The notes under the pieces: model-generated
Told to the model about the DNA's origin: nothing
The model's database searches: none
Seen by the model: only the letters and a program-made list of their open reading frames with translations
Origin: CAZEYT01 sp964516295
GTDB taxonomy: Bacteria; Verrucomicrobiota; Verrucomicrobiia; Chthoniobacterales; Terrimicrobiaceae
Length of the DNA: 35,028 nucleotides
Assembly (NCBI GenBank): GCA_964516295.1
Contig: CAZEYT010000026.1
Span: 1 to 35,028, forward strand
Direction: 5' to 3'
Position numbers and translations under genes: made by a program
Shown here: positions 17,872 through 26,447 of the stretch, piece by piece
How positions within the stretch are numbered: position 1 is the stretch's first letter
Layout: each line of letters opens with the position of its first letter

Positions 17872-20800
17872 TCAGGCCGCCGACGGACCGGTCAGCAGAG
17901 TGTTTTCCGTGGTCAGTGGCTCGCGCTGGTCGGGTTTGATCTCATTCGGCGCGATCAGCATGTAAATCGACGGAAGGATGAAGAGGGTGAAGACCGTGCC
18001 AATGGTCATGCCGAGCACCAGCACGAGGCCGATGGAATTGCGCGCCTCGGCCCCGGGCCCGGTGACAAAGATCAGCATGATGTGCCCGAAGACCGTGGCC
18101 GCCGTCGTCATCAAAATCGGCCGCAAACGCAGGCGGGACGCTTCTCGCACCGCATCGAGTTTGGATTTCCCTTCACGCCGCAGGACATTCGCAAATTCGA
18201 CGATGAGGATGCCGTGCTTGGCGATGAGACCGACCAGCGTGACCAGACCGACCTGCGAATAAATGTTCAACGTGGTCGTCCAGCCGCTTGTCAGCGGGAA
18301 GCTCCATCCGGGTGGGCCGGCATCCTTGAGGAACGTAAAAATGAGCGCGCCAAACATCGCGAGTGGAACTGACCCGAGAAGGATGATGAACGGGTCGCGG
18401 AACGAGTTGAACTGAGCGGCCAGCACGAGATAAATCAGCAGGACGGCGAGAAGGAAGGCCGGCAAAAATTTTCCTGCCTCGTCCTTGAGCTGTCGGGATT
18501 GTCCGGCGAACGCGATATTCACACCTTTCGGCAAAACCTCGCTCGCAGCTTTTTCGAGCGCCTCCAACCCGGCGGCGAGGGACTGCGGGGCAACGCCTTG
18601 GATTTTCACGGCGTTGAGTTGATTGAACCGATTGAGGCTGCGGGGTTCGACGCCTTGCTCGATTGTGGCCACGGAGCTGAGCGGGAGAAGCGTCTCATCC
18701 CGTCCGCGGATCTGAATGAGTTCCAGCTGCTCCGGCGTGAGGCGTTGTGCGCGCTCGATCTGCGGGATGACTTTGTAGCTGCGGCCGTCGAAGTTGAAGC
18801 GGTTCACGTAACCGCCGCCGAGCAGGCTTCCGAGGTCTTCGCCAACACTGCGCATGTCGAGTCCGAGTGCGGCGACTTTGTCACGGTTGATCACGATTTC
18901 CTCGCGAACCTGGTCGATTTTCACGTCCGTCTCGAGAAAGGCGAATTGCCCGGATTGCATGGCTTTTCCGACGACCGTTTTGGCGAGGTCGAGGAGTTTG
19001 TCCGGTTCCAACGTGCCAAGAATGACAAACTCGACCGGGAACGTCCCCGCGGCTGGCAGCGGATCGGGGAGAAAGGCCGGGTGCTGGATGCCCGTGATCT
19101 TTGACAGAGCCATTGTGACTTCCGGCTCGATCTCGAAGACGGATCGTTTGCGCTCCGACCATGGCTTGACCAGCATGCCGCCAAATCCAAAATTCGGCTG
19201 CGTGATTTGGAACGTCTGGTCCATTTCCGGGACTTTGGAAAAGACGTCGAACGCCCGATCTGTGAAATACGTGACCTGCTCGAGGCTGGCGTTGGCCTGC
19301 GGGGAAATCGCGCCGAAGATGATGCCTTGGTCTTCTTTGGGGGCGAGTTCCGTCGGTGACATGACATAAAGGCCGGCGGCCGCGAGGGACAGGACGACCC
19401 ACACGAGATAGACCGCCGGGCGGTTGGCCAGCGTGCGGTCGAGCAATCCTCCATAGGACTGCTTGAGTCGCTCAAAATAGATCGAGATGCGCTTGGCGAA
19501 GCCCATGTGCGAGGTATCTGGCCGGATGAGCTTCGAGCACATCATCGGCGACAGCGTGAGCGCGACAATGCCCGAAATGAAAACCGCGCCGGCGAGAGTA
19601 AAGGCGAACTCCCGGAAAAGCGCACCCGTGAGGCCGCCTTGGAAGCCAATCGGCACATAAACAGCCGCGAGTGTGATGGTCATCGAGATGACCGGCCCGA
19701 TGAGTTCGCGCGCCCCACGGAGGGCCGCTGCAAAAGGAGAGAGGCCCTCGGAGATGTGCCGCTCGATGTTTTCCAGCACGACAATGGCGTCGTCCACGAC
19801 CAACCCGACGGAAAGCACGATCGCCAGCAGTGTGAGGAGGTTGATCGTGAACCCGAAGATCTGCATGAGGAAAACGGCCCCGATCAGCGAGACCGGGATC
19901 GTGACCATCGGCACCAGCGCGGCGCGGAACGAGCCGATAAAAAGATAGATCACGACCAGAACAACCAGAACAGTCTCGAGGAGGGTTTTCTGCACCTCAT
20001 GGATCGCCTCTTCAATGTAAGTCGTGCTGTCATAGGCCACCGCCGCTTCGAGGCCGGAGGGCAGACTGGCGCGGATGGCGTCGAGCTCCACGCGGACGGC
20101 TTGGATGACTTCCAAGGTATTGGCTGTGGGCATCACCCAGATGCCCATGAAGATGGCGTCCTGTCCGGAAAAGCGCACCGTGGCGTCGTAGGTTTCGGCA
20201 CCGAGCTCGACATCGGCGACATCCTCGAGACGGACCACAGCGCCATTGCGCTCCGCAAGCACAAGCTTACGAAATTCCTCCACGTTCCGAAGATCCGTGT
20301 TCGCGGTGAGGTTGAACTGGAGGAGTTGCCCCTTGGTTTGCCCGATGGCCGACAGGTAATTGTTGGCTTCCAGCGCGCGTCGGATATCGGACGGTGCCAG
20401 ACCCAAAGCTGCCAAGCGCTCGGCCTTCAGCCAGATGCGGAGCGCGTAGGTCTGCCCGCCGAGAATATCCGCCTTTTGAACACCCGGCACCGCGGACAAG
20501 CGGGGTTGGACCACACGGATGAGGTAGTCATTGACCTGATTCGGCTGGAGAATTTCCGAGCTGAAACTGAGATACATCGCCGCCACCTGCGCATCGGCCG
20601 GCTCAATCGTGAGGATCGGCACCTCCGACCCCGGCGGAAGATCACCGCGAACCTGATCGACCTTCGAGCCGACATCGGCGAGTGCTTTGACCGGATCGTG
20701 GTTGAGGCGGAGGATCACGCGAATCTCCGACATGCCCATCGAGCTGGTGGATTCGATGTAATCAATGCCATCCGCCGCAGCGATGGCGCGCTCGAGGGGC

Positions 20801-20994
20801 GTCGTGATGAATCCGCGCACGAGATTCGCATCGGCTCCGACGTAGATCGTGCGGACCAAAATCGTCGCACGCTCGAGCTTCGGATACTGGCGCACGCTCA
20901 GCGTGCCAATCGCCTGCAAGCCCGCGACAATGATGACGACACTGACCACAACGGCCAGCACCGGCCGCTTCACGAAGATGTCAGTGAAACTCAT
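17872..20994 (-). CDS. RND efflux transporter permease (AcrB/MexB-like)
   Basis: This 1040-residue inner-membrane pump begins MSFTDIFVKRPVLAVVVSV, the normal HAE1 start. An upstream extension to 21081 would overlap the adaptor gene and is rejected. It has the expected 12 membrane helices and two large periplasmic loops. The proton-relay Asp pair is in GLVVDDAIVVLENIERH. Further family blocks are GAISPQANASLEQVTYF and GLVTLVGLIAKHGILIVEFAN. It uses the proton gradient to expel drugs, solvents or other amphiphiles. The gene starts 13 bases after the adaptor gene, so they form one operon. No outer-membrane channel gene (TolC/OprM type) is present nearby, so it must use one encoded elsewhere. The substrate cannot be read from sequence. 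Confidence 0.95.
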   Translation of the reverse strand: MSFTDIFVKRPVLAVVVSVVIIVAGLQAIGTLSVRQYPKLERATILVRTIYVGADANLVRGFITTPLERAIAAADGIDYIESTSSMGMSEIRVILRLNHDPVKALADVGSKVDQVRGDLPPGSEVPILTIEPADAQVAAMYLSFSSEILQPNQVNDYLIRVVQPRLSAVPGVQKADILGGQTYALRIWLKAERLAALGLAPSDIRRALEANNYLSAIGQTKGQLLQFNLTANTDLRNVEEFRKLVLAERNGAVVRLEDVADVELGAETYDATVRFSGQDAIFMGIWVMPTANTLEVIQAVRVELDAIRASLPSGLEAAVAYDSTTYIEEAIHEVQKTLLETVLVVLVVIYLFIGSFRAALVPMVTIPVSLIGAVFLMQIFGFTINLLTLLAIVLSVGLVVDDAIVVLENIERHISEGLSPFAAALRGARELIGPVISMTITLAAVYVPIGFQGGLTGALFREFAFTLAGAVFISGIVALTLSPMMCSKLIRPDTSHMGFAKRISIYFERLKQSYGGLLDRTLANRPAVYLVWVVLSLAAAGLYVMSPTELAPKEDQGIIFGAISPQANASLEQVTYFTDRAFDVFSKVPEMDQTFQITQPNFGFGGMLVKPWSERKRSVFEIEPEVTMALSKITGIQHPAFLPDPLPAAGTFPVEFVILGTLEPDKLLDLAKTVVGKAMQSGQFAFLETDVKIDQVREEIVINRDKVAALGLDMRSVGEDLGSLLGGGYVNRFNFDGRSYKVIPQIERAQRLTPEQLELIQIRGRDETLLPLSSVATIEQGVEPRSLNRFNQLNAVKIQGVAPQSLAAGLEALEKAASEVLPKGVNIAFAGQSRQLKDEAGKFLPAFLLAVLLIYLVLAAQFNSFRDPFIILLGSVPLAMFGALIFTFLKDAGPPGWSFPLTSGWTTTLNIYSQVGLVTLVGLIAKHGILIVEFANVLRREGKSKLDAVREASRLRLRPILMTTAATVFGHIMLIFVTGPGAEARNSIGLVLVLGMTIGTVFTLFILPSIYMLIAPNEIKPDQREPLTTENTLLTGPSAA

Positions 20995-21007
20995 GATCGG
21001 GTCCGTT

Positions 21008-22126
21008 TCAGGAATTGACAGGATCCGGCGTCGTCGAGGCCTCGGGCTGCATGCTGTCGTCGATTTCGACGCGGGCTCCATTGGTCAACTTGAACGCCCC
21101 CGCACTCACCACGCGATCTCCCGGATTCAATCCCTTATCCACCGCCACAAAATCTCCCTTGCGTTGCCCGAGTTGCACGAACTGCTGGCGGGCGAACGGC
21201 TCCCCTTTGTCGTTGGGCTCGACAACGAAAACCGAATCGCCATAGGCCTCGGAAATCACGGATGACGCAGGAATCGCAAGGACCGGACGATCGGAAGGCA
21301 GAATCACATCGACCAAACCGAACTGCCCCGCCCGGAGACGGTCGCCTGGGTTTTGGAGAAGACCCTGGACGAGCGCTGTGCGAGTGACTTCGTCGATGAC
21401 GGGGTTGATGGCTTGGATTTTTCCTTCGACGGGGAACTCCAATCCATCCGAGGTCACCCGAAGCGTTTGGCCGATTTTCAAAAGCGGGAGACGGGTTTGC
21501 GGAACGGCGAATTCCACGAAAATGGGATCGCTCTGGTGAAGCGGGATCAGTTCCTCGCCCACACGAACAGTTTGTCCCAGGTTCACGCGGCGGATGCCGA
21601 CCTGTCCGGCGAACGGAGCGCGGATGATTTTTTTTGCGATGATGGCCTGAAGGTTGGCGACGACGGCGCGAACTTCGTCGAACGCGGCGGTCGTCGAGTC
21701 AAATTCCGACTGCGGGACGATGCGTTTCGCCATAAGTTCTTTGGAGCGCTCGAGATTCAACTGGGCCAACCGGAGCCGGGCTTGGGCCGAGGCAAGATCC
21801 GCCGCCTCCTGCGTGGTGTCGAGCTGCAGGAGAATCTGGTCTTTTTCGACGTGGGCTCCGTTTTCGACGTCAATGCTGCGCACGACGCCGCCCAGCTCCG
21901 CGGTCAACATCACGCCCTGAACCGCACGGAGACTGCCGACAAACTGCAGGCTTTGCTCCCATTTCTCCTCAGTGGCCACCGCGGTCGCGACACTGGCGGG
22001 CGGCATTCCGGCGGCCTCCATTTGTTTCGCAAAGCCGATGAGATCGACAATTTGGAAGGCTTTCAGGCCAATGATGACGCCAAGCAACACTACAAGAATG
22101 CCCGCCGCTATGAGAAACTTTTTCAT
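21008..22126 (-). CDS. RND efflux periplasmic adaptor (membrane fusion protein)
   Basis: This 372-residue protein has an N-terminal membrane anchor (MKKFLIAAGILVVLLGVIIGL). It then has split lipoyl halves (GGVVRSIDVENGAHVEKDQILLQL and IIRAPFAGQVGIRRVNLGQTVR) around a helical hairpin (about 110-160). Beta-barrel and membrane-proximal domains end with GLNPGDRVVSAGAFKLTNGARVEI. This is the standard adaptor that bridges an RND permease to an outer-membrane channel. It is the first gene of the two-gene efflux operon. The upstream region holds a TTGACA-like element and an inverted repeat but no regulator gene. No good Shine-Dalgarno precedes the ATG. Confidence 0.94.
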   Translation of the reverse strand: MKKFLIAAGILVVLLGVIIGLKAFQIVDLIGFAKQMEAAGMPPASVATAVATEEKWEQSLQFVGSLRAVQGVMLTAELGGVVRSIDVENGAHVEKDQILLQLDTTQEAADLASAQARLRLAQLNLERSKELMAKRIVPQSEFDSTTAAFDEVRAVVANLQAIIAKKIIRAPFAGQVGIRRVNLGQTVRVGEELIPLHQSDPIFVEFAVPQTRLPLLKIGQTLRVTSDGLEFPVEGKIQAINPVIDEVTRTALVQGLLQNPGDRLRAGQFGLVDVILPSDRPVLAIPASSVISEAYGDSVFVVEPNDKGEPFARQQFVQLGQRKGDFVAVDKGLNPGDRVVSAGAFKLTNGARVEIDDSMQPEASTTPDPVNS

Positions 22127-22182
22127 CTTGATAGACGTAAGCCACCCTCGTCAGCCGATCCTTTCCTGCACAGATCACCAAA

Positions 22183-22236
22183 TAGTTAATGGCTTTGATT
22201 TTTAATGGGGTTAACTAAAAGGGCGGGGATTGTCAA
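22183..22236 (-). promoter_or_regulatory. Promoter/operator candidate of the RND operon
   Basis: On the minus strand a perfect TTGACA (22231-22236) could be a -35 element for the adaptor gene about 100 bases downstream. The expected -10 position has only a poor match (TAACCC or TTAACC). An inverted repeat TAGTTAA (22183-22189) / TTAACTA (22211-22217) overlaps and follows it, the kind of dyad a TetR-like repressor of an efflux operon would bind. No such regulator gene is nearby. Confidence 0.35.
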
Positions 22237-22255
22237 GCGGTGGCAGGCGGATTCC

Positions 22256-24325
22256 TTAAAATCGCTTCAAGCGGAGGGCATTGGCGATGACCGTCACCGA
22301 GCTCAGGCTCATGGCGGCACCGGCAATGACGGGGCTCAACAACCATCCGGTGAGCGGAAACAAGATCCCGGCGGCAATTGGAATGCCCAGGACGTTGTAA
22401 ACAAAGGCGAAGAAAAGATTCTGCCGGATGTTTGCGACGGTTGCACGTCCGAGGCGGATGGCGGGGACGAGGAGTTCGATGCGGTTTTTGAGGAGGATGA
22501 GTCCGGCGGTTTCCTTGGCGACATCGGCTCCGACGCCCATGGCCACCGCGCAATCGGCGACAGCGAGGGCCGGGGCATCATTCACGCCATCGCCGGCCAT
22601 GAGCACCCGCCGCCCGGCTTTTTGGAGTGTCCGGATCGCCTCGGCTTTGTCCGTGGGGCGGAGCGACGCGTGCCACCGGGCCAGACCGAGGGCTTCCGCC
22701 ACGCGGCGGGCCGGAACTTCGGAGTCGCCGGTAAGCATGACCGGCTGGACGCCCAGCGCCTCGAGCTCGCGGAGGGTTGTGCGGGCATTCTTGCGGACGG
22801 GATCTGAAAATGTAACGGTCGCGGCGCAAGAACCATCCACACCGACCGAGACCCCCTCCTCCGCTGCATCCATCCCGAACGATCTGAGAAAAGGTGCAGA
22901 CCCGACCACGACGGCCCGACCTTCCACTGTGCCGCGCACCCCGCCACCGGGTTCATAAGAAAAATCCGTTACGTCCGGGAGCGCCCGCTCGCCTGCCGCC
23001 CGAAGAAAAGCCCCGGCGAGCGGATGTTCGCTTGCCCGCTCCACCGCCGCGGCCAGACGAAGCACCTCGCCAGCCTCGAAGGAACCCGCCGCTTGGACGT
23101 CCGCGACCTCGGGACGGCCTTCTGTGAGCGTTCCGGTTTTGTCGAGTGCGACCACATCAATTCGCGAGATCGCTTGGAGGGCGGCGGCATCTCGCACGAG
23201 AACTCCAAGTTGAGCCGCCCGGCCCACGGCAACGGTCACGGACATCGGCGTCGCCAGTCCGATGGCGCACGGACAGGCAATGATGAGCACCGCCACGGCA
23301 TTCGGCAACGCCAGGGCCGGATTGGCGAAGGCCCAGATCACAGCCGTCAGGACCGCGATGATCAAAACCGCCGGCACAAACCACTCGGCGATGTCATCGG
23401 CGAGATTTTGCACCGGCATGCGGCTACGCTGCGCGGCGGAAACGAGATGGATGATCTGACCAAGCAAGGTCTCGCGCCCGGTGCGCGACGTTTTGACCAG
23501 AAGCGTTCCACGGCCGTTGATGGTTCCCGCCAGAACCGCAGAGCCCGGCTCCTTCAACACCGCCGCTTCCTCGCCGGTCATGGTGGCCTCATCAACGTCG
23601 CTCCGTCCGCCAGTGACCTCGCCATCGACCGGGAATCGCTCGCCCGGACGGATGCGAACCACGTCGCCCGGCAGCAGTTCCGCCACGGAAATCTCCTCGT
23701 CCCGATCGCCAAGGACGCGACGGGCCGTCGCCGGCGTCAGGTCGAGAAGCCCGCGCACCGCTTCACCGGCGCGGCGGCGGCCCCGGGCTTCCAGAACCTG
23801 CCCGATCAGCGCGAGGACGATGATCATGGCGGCGGCTTCAAAATACAGCGCGGGATGGTGCGCCACCGAAAGAAGCTGCCACGCGCTGAAAAACCAAGCG
23901 GCCCCCGTGCCGAGCGAGATCAGCGTGAACATGTTCGCGCGACGGGCGAGAACCGATTGCCAGGCCCGGCGGTGAAAGGGCAATCCCGCCCAAAAAAACA
24001 CCGGCGTCGTCAGGAGAGCCTGCGCCCAAAGAGCGGACGGCGTCATTGAAAATCGAGCCAGCGCGGACTGGGGCCAAAAATGGGCCATCGCCAGAACGAA
24101 CACCGGAACGGTCAGCAGAAAACCCACCATAAGACGCTGTTTCAAGTCCTGCTCTTCCCGACGATCTTCGGGGGCCGGACCGACCCCTTCGAGGGGCATG
24201 CCACAAATCGGACAATCTCCCGGCCCGTCCCGGATCACCTCCGGATGCATCGGGCACGTGTATTTTCCCCAGGCCTCCGCCGGTGGTGGCGCAGTCTCGG
24301 CGTGAGAATGGCAGCAGTCGGACAT
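22256..24325 (-). CDS. Heavy-metal P1B-type ATPase, probably copper/silver exporter
   Basis: This 689-residue ATPase has no N-terminal HMA domain. Instead it starts with a Cys/His-rich stretch (SDCCHSH) and a heavy-metal-binding module YTCPMHPEV...GDCPICGMPLE (about residues 22-46), as in CopB/SilP-like pumps. The transmembrane metal site is CPC in IACPCAIGLATP. Phosphorylation Asp is in ALDKTGTLTEG, the HP motif in ASEHPLAGAF, and the hinge in MAGDGVNDAPALAVAD. CPC together with the HMBD points to Cu(I) or Ag(I) export from the cytoplasm. A GAGGT ribosome-binding site lies eight bases before the ATG at 24325. It is the last gene of the long transcription unit and follows the FmdB-like gene by 49 bases. 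Confidence 0.95.
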   Translation of the reverse strand: MSDCCHSHAETAPPPAEAWGKYTCPMHPEVIRDGPGDCPICGMPLEGVGPAPEDRREEQDLKQRLMVGFLLTVPVFVLAMAHFWPQSALARFSMTPSALWAQALLTTPVFFWAGLPFHRRAWQSVLARRANMFTLISLGTGAAWFFSAWQLLSVAHHPALYFEAAAMIIVLALIGQVLEARGRRRAGEAVRGLLDLTPATARRVLGDRDEEISVAELLPGDVVRIRPGERFPVDGEVTGGRSDVDEATMTGEEAAVLKEPGSAVLAGTINGRGTLLVKTSRTGRETLLGQIIHLVSAAQRSRMPVQNLADDIAEWFVPAVLIIAVLTAVIWAFANPALALPNAVAVLIIACPCAIGLATPMSVTVAVGRAAQLGVLVRDAAALQAISRIDVVALDKTGTLTEGRPEVADVQAAGSFEAGEVLRLAAAVERASEHPLAGAFLRAAGERALPDVTDFSYEPGGGVRGTVEGRAVVVGSAPFLRSFGMDAAEEGVSVGVDGSCAATVTFSDPVRKNARTTLRELEALGVQPVMLTGDSEVPARRVAEALGLARWHASLRPTDKAEAIRTLQKAGRRVLMAGDGVNDAPALAVADCAVAMGVGADVAKETAGLILLKNRIELLVPAIRLGRATVANIRQNLFFAFVYNVLGIPIAAGILFPLTGWLLSPVIAGAAMSLSSVTVIANALRLKRF

Positions 24326-24374
24326 GTTCGTGGACCTCAGCCGTGGGGATCGGCCGCAGGCACCGCGCCGGACG

Positions 24375-24605
24375 TCAATGGCAGCCGCAGCCGCCGGCGT
24401 GACAGCACGAAGAGGCGGACTGTGGTACCGAGGCCGGGCTTCCGGTTTTCACGAATCCATAGCCCCCGCTGACGATGCGGCGGATGGGCTCTCCGGTTTC
24501 CGGATGAGTTGTGAGAGCCGCGTCCTTCATGCTCTGGCGGATCTCGTAGCGTTTGGTTTTTCCACCCGGCTTGGCGGGAACGGTTTCGTAAACGTAGGTG
24601 GTCAT
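24375..24605 (-). CDS. FmdB-like small protein that has lost its zinc-ribbon ligands
   Basis: This 76-residue protein aligns in outline with FmdB-type zinc ribbons: MTTYVYET at the start, then YEIRQSMKDAALTTHPETGEPIRRIVSGGYGF. Typical members have a first CxxC and a second CPxCG. Here the first pair is gone and the second reads HPETG. The end is instead Cys/His-rich (SSCCHAGGCGCH), which could bind metal. It starts three bases after the small lipoprotein gene and precedes the copper ATPase, so a link to metal handling is plausible but is only inference. No Shine-Dalgarno is visible; translation is probably coupled. Confidence 0.75.
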   Translation of the reverse strand: MTTYVYETVPAKPGGKTKRYEIRQSMKDAALTTHPETGEPIRRIVSGGYGFVKTGSPASVPQSASSCCHAGGCGCH

Positions 24606-24608
24606 AAC

Positions 24609-25082
24609 TTATTGGGGCGGCATCAGGATCCGGACGGCCGGATCTTCCTGGCGCTTGGTCGCGTAGATGCGCGGCGGAGCGGTCGAGAGGAGTTCGTAGC
24701 CGGTGAGCACAAACTCTGGATAAAATGTGTCGCTGGCCGGTTCATAAACCATTTCACCGCTGAAGCCACCGGTGAGCCGGTATTCGAAATTGTTGTCCGA
24801 TCCGATTTTTCCCGCTTCGCGATCCGGCGCGAGTTTCTGCTGCTCATTGAGCATGACGTGCTTCGCCGTCGCCCACGGCTGTCCCGGCTGGCGGACCCAA
24901 CCCCACATTTTGTAGTCCTTCTTATACATCCGACGGCCGATGAAGTAGTTGCCCGGCGCCTCGGCCCGAATGGCTTCGTTCATCGCCGCCCGTGCAGGCG
25001 CGTCACTATCGACCGTTTGGCATCCGACCAGAACAGACAGCACCAAGAAGGCTGAGGAAATGCGGAAAATCTTCGATATCAT
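24609..25082 (-). CDS. Small lipoprotein of unknown function
   Basis: The 157-residue product has a clear lipoprotein signal (MISKIFRISSAFLVLSVLVGC, lipobox LVGC) and then a soluble domain with several Tyr/Trp-rich stretches such as NYFIGRRMYKKDYKMWGWV and EYRLTGGFSGEMVYEP. I do not recognise the family. Its ATG overlaps the stop of the epimerase-like gene in an ATGA, and its TAA is three bases before the FmdB-like start, so all are surely translated from one message. It may be anchored to the outer membrane. Confidence 0.8.
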   Translation of the reverse strand: MISKIFRISSAFLVLSVLVGCQTVDSDAPARAAMNEAIRAEAPGNYFIGRRMYKKDYKMWGWVRQPGQPWATAKHVMLNEQQKLAPDREAGKIGSDNNFEYRLTGGFSGEMVYEPASDTFYPEFVLTGYELLSTAPPRIYATKRQEDPAVRILMPPQ

Positions 25083-26002
25083 ACGCCAGCTTTTTTCAAA
25101 AAGGGTCGAAGCCAGTTGGCAAGCGCATTTTCGCTCTCGATCTGGGCCTCGGAAGTGATCGGGAAAAGATACCAGTTTTCTGTGTGGGACACGGACTCGC
25201 CGGGCTCCAAGAACGCCAGCGGGCTCAGGGACTCGATCTCGAGCATCTCATCGTTCGTAAACGTCTCGAAATTGCATCCGCCATCCGGATAGGCCACCCC
25301 CGGCAGGAGGTCGAACGTCTTCACGAAGACCAAATCGTTCACAACATAGGCGACCCATTTTTCTGCATGAGACAGTCCGAATTTCGTCGGCTGAAAACCC
25401 TCGCTCTGACGAAGGGTGAAAAACCGCTGCCCGAGGTGGATCCGCGGGTCGCTCAGGTCGGTGTAGGGCCAAAGGACCAACCCGCGATTCGGCAGAAGGT
25501 CGCGCGGGAACTCGCCCAATGGAGGCTGCGGGATGATCTCGATGCCGCCGGGAGCCATCACCGTCAGCGCCCAACTGGCGATCTGAATCGCCTCGTCGCC
25601 GTCATTGCGCGCCGTATGCCGCACCGTGACATGCGAGTCGTCATCCGCCAGCATGAGCCCGAGCGTTTTGTGAATTCTCAGACCCGCGGTCTGCGTGGTT
25701 TCGATAAGAACCTCGCCGGTGAACTCATCGGTGCGGAAATCGACGGGATCGTTGTCGAGACTGTAGGAGACGACTTCATCCTCCGGTGCGATCCAAAACC
25801 GATGCCCGCCGCGAATTTTCCACTCCGTCTCGCCCGATCCGCCGAGTTGCTCGTCGAAGTTTTTGAAAACATTCTCACCGTCGTGATTTTTGTAGCTAAT
25901 CACGCGGGGACCGACATCCAGGGTGACGAGGACTTCCGATGAGCCATTGGCGATGCGGAGATTGCGGTTCCATCCAGCGTATTCGACGACTTCGAGATTC
26001 AT
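25079..26002 (-). CDS. Aldose-epimerase-like (DUF4380-type) beta-sandwich protein
   Basis: The 307-residue protein has no signal peptide. It reads as a beta-rich galactose-mutarotase-like fold, with blocks LDVGPRVISYKNHDGENVF, RGGHRFWIAPEDE and HVTVRHTARNDGDEAIQIASWALTVMAPGG. These resemble DUF4380 and related aldose-epimerase superfamily proteins of unassigned substrate. The classical catalytic His-Glu pair of aldose 1-epimerases is not clearly visible, so enzymatic activity is uncertain. The start overlaps the MntR-like stop by four bases (ATGA), and its own stop overlaps the lipoprotein start in the same way. A sugar- or glycan-binding role is the most cautious reading. Confidence 0.7.
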   Translation of the reverse strand: MNLEVVEYAGWNRNLRIANGSSEVLVTLDVGPRVISYKNHDGENVFKNFDEQLGGSGETEWKIRGGHRFWIAPEDEVVSYSLDNDPVDFRTDEFTGEVLIETTQTAGLRIHKTLGLMLADDDSHVTVRHTARNDGDEAIQIASWALTVMAPGGIEIIPQPPLGEFPRDLLPNRGLVLWPYTDLSDPRIHLGQRFFTLRQSEGFQPTKFGLSHAEKWVAYVVNDLVFVKTFDLLPGVAYPDGGCNFETFTNDEMLEIESLSPLAFLEPGESVSHTENWYLFPITSEAQIESENALANWLRPFLKKAGV

Positions 26003-26439
26003 GATGATTGAGGTGTTTGAGTGGCACGGACGATTTCCGGATGGGCGCGCAAATGCTCCGTGAGGCGACTGATGGCCTCGAGAGTTTTCTGGCTGATATG
26101 ATGCTCCATTCCCTCCACGTCGTGAAGAACGGTTTCCTCATCTACTCCCAAAAGAGCAAGAAAATCCGTCAAAACTCCGTGACGCAGCGCAATTTGGCGC
26201 GCCAAGTCCTGTCCGGAGGCGCTGAGCGTGAGGCCGCGGTATTTCTCGTAATGGATGAGCCCCTCGGCGTCCATCCGCTGGACCATGTTGGTCACGCTGG
26301 CCTGGGAGATCCCGAGTCGCTCCGCGATGTCGACGACGCGCGCGTAGCCTTTCGTATCGACCAGCTCGAGAATGCGCTCGAGGTAGTCTTCCACGGCGGC
26401 GGTCGCGCCCAAGGCTGAGGGGTGGGGTTTTCCCGCCAT
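25999..26439 (-). CDS. mntR: MntR-type manganese-dependent transcriptional repressor (DtxR family)
   Basis: The 146-residue regulator has an N-terminal winged helix (VVDIAERLGISQASVTNMVQRM) and a dimerisation/metal domain. All six metal ligands of Bacillus MntR are present at a constant offset of +10: Asp18, Glu21, His87, Glu109, Glu112 and His113, the last three in DVEGMEHHIS. This strongly supports Mn(II) sensing and DNA binding in the cytoplasm. A longer start (to 26727) would run back through the ketosynthase-like gene, so the ATG at 26439 is chosen; AGGA lies just before it. It sits eight bases after the ketosynthase-like gene and overlaps the epimerase-like gene. No manganese transporter is next to it, so its targets are probably elsewhere or within this operon. 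Confidence 0.93.
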   Translation of the reverse strand: MAGKPHPSALGATAAVEDYLERILELVDTKGYARVVDIAERLGISQASVTNMVQRMDAEGLIHYEKYRGLTLSASGQDLARQIALRHGVLTDFLALLGVDEETVLHDVEGMEHHISQKTLEAISRLTEHLRAHPEIVRATQTPQSS

Positions 26440-26447
26440 TTCCTGAG

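Noticed and set aside
19507..21018. 503-codon plus-strand frame opposite the RND permease
   Set aside because: Shadow; very rich in Asp, His and Arg, no recognisable fold, and the RND gene is intact.
20995..21081. N-terminal extension of the RND permease
   Set aside because: It would overlap the adaptor gene and precede the standard MSFTDIFVKRP start of the family.
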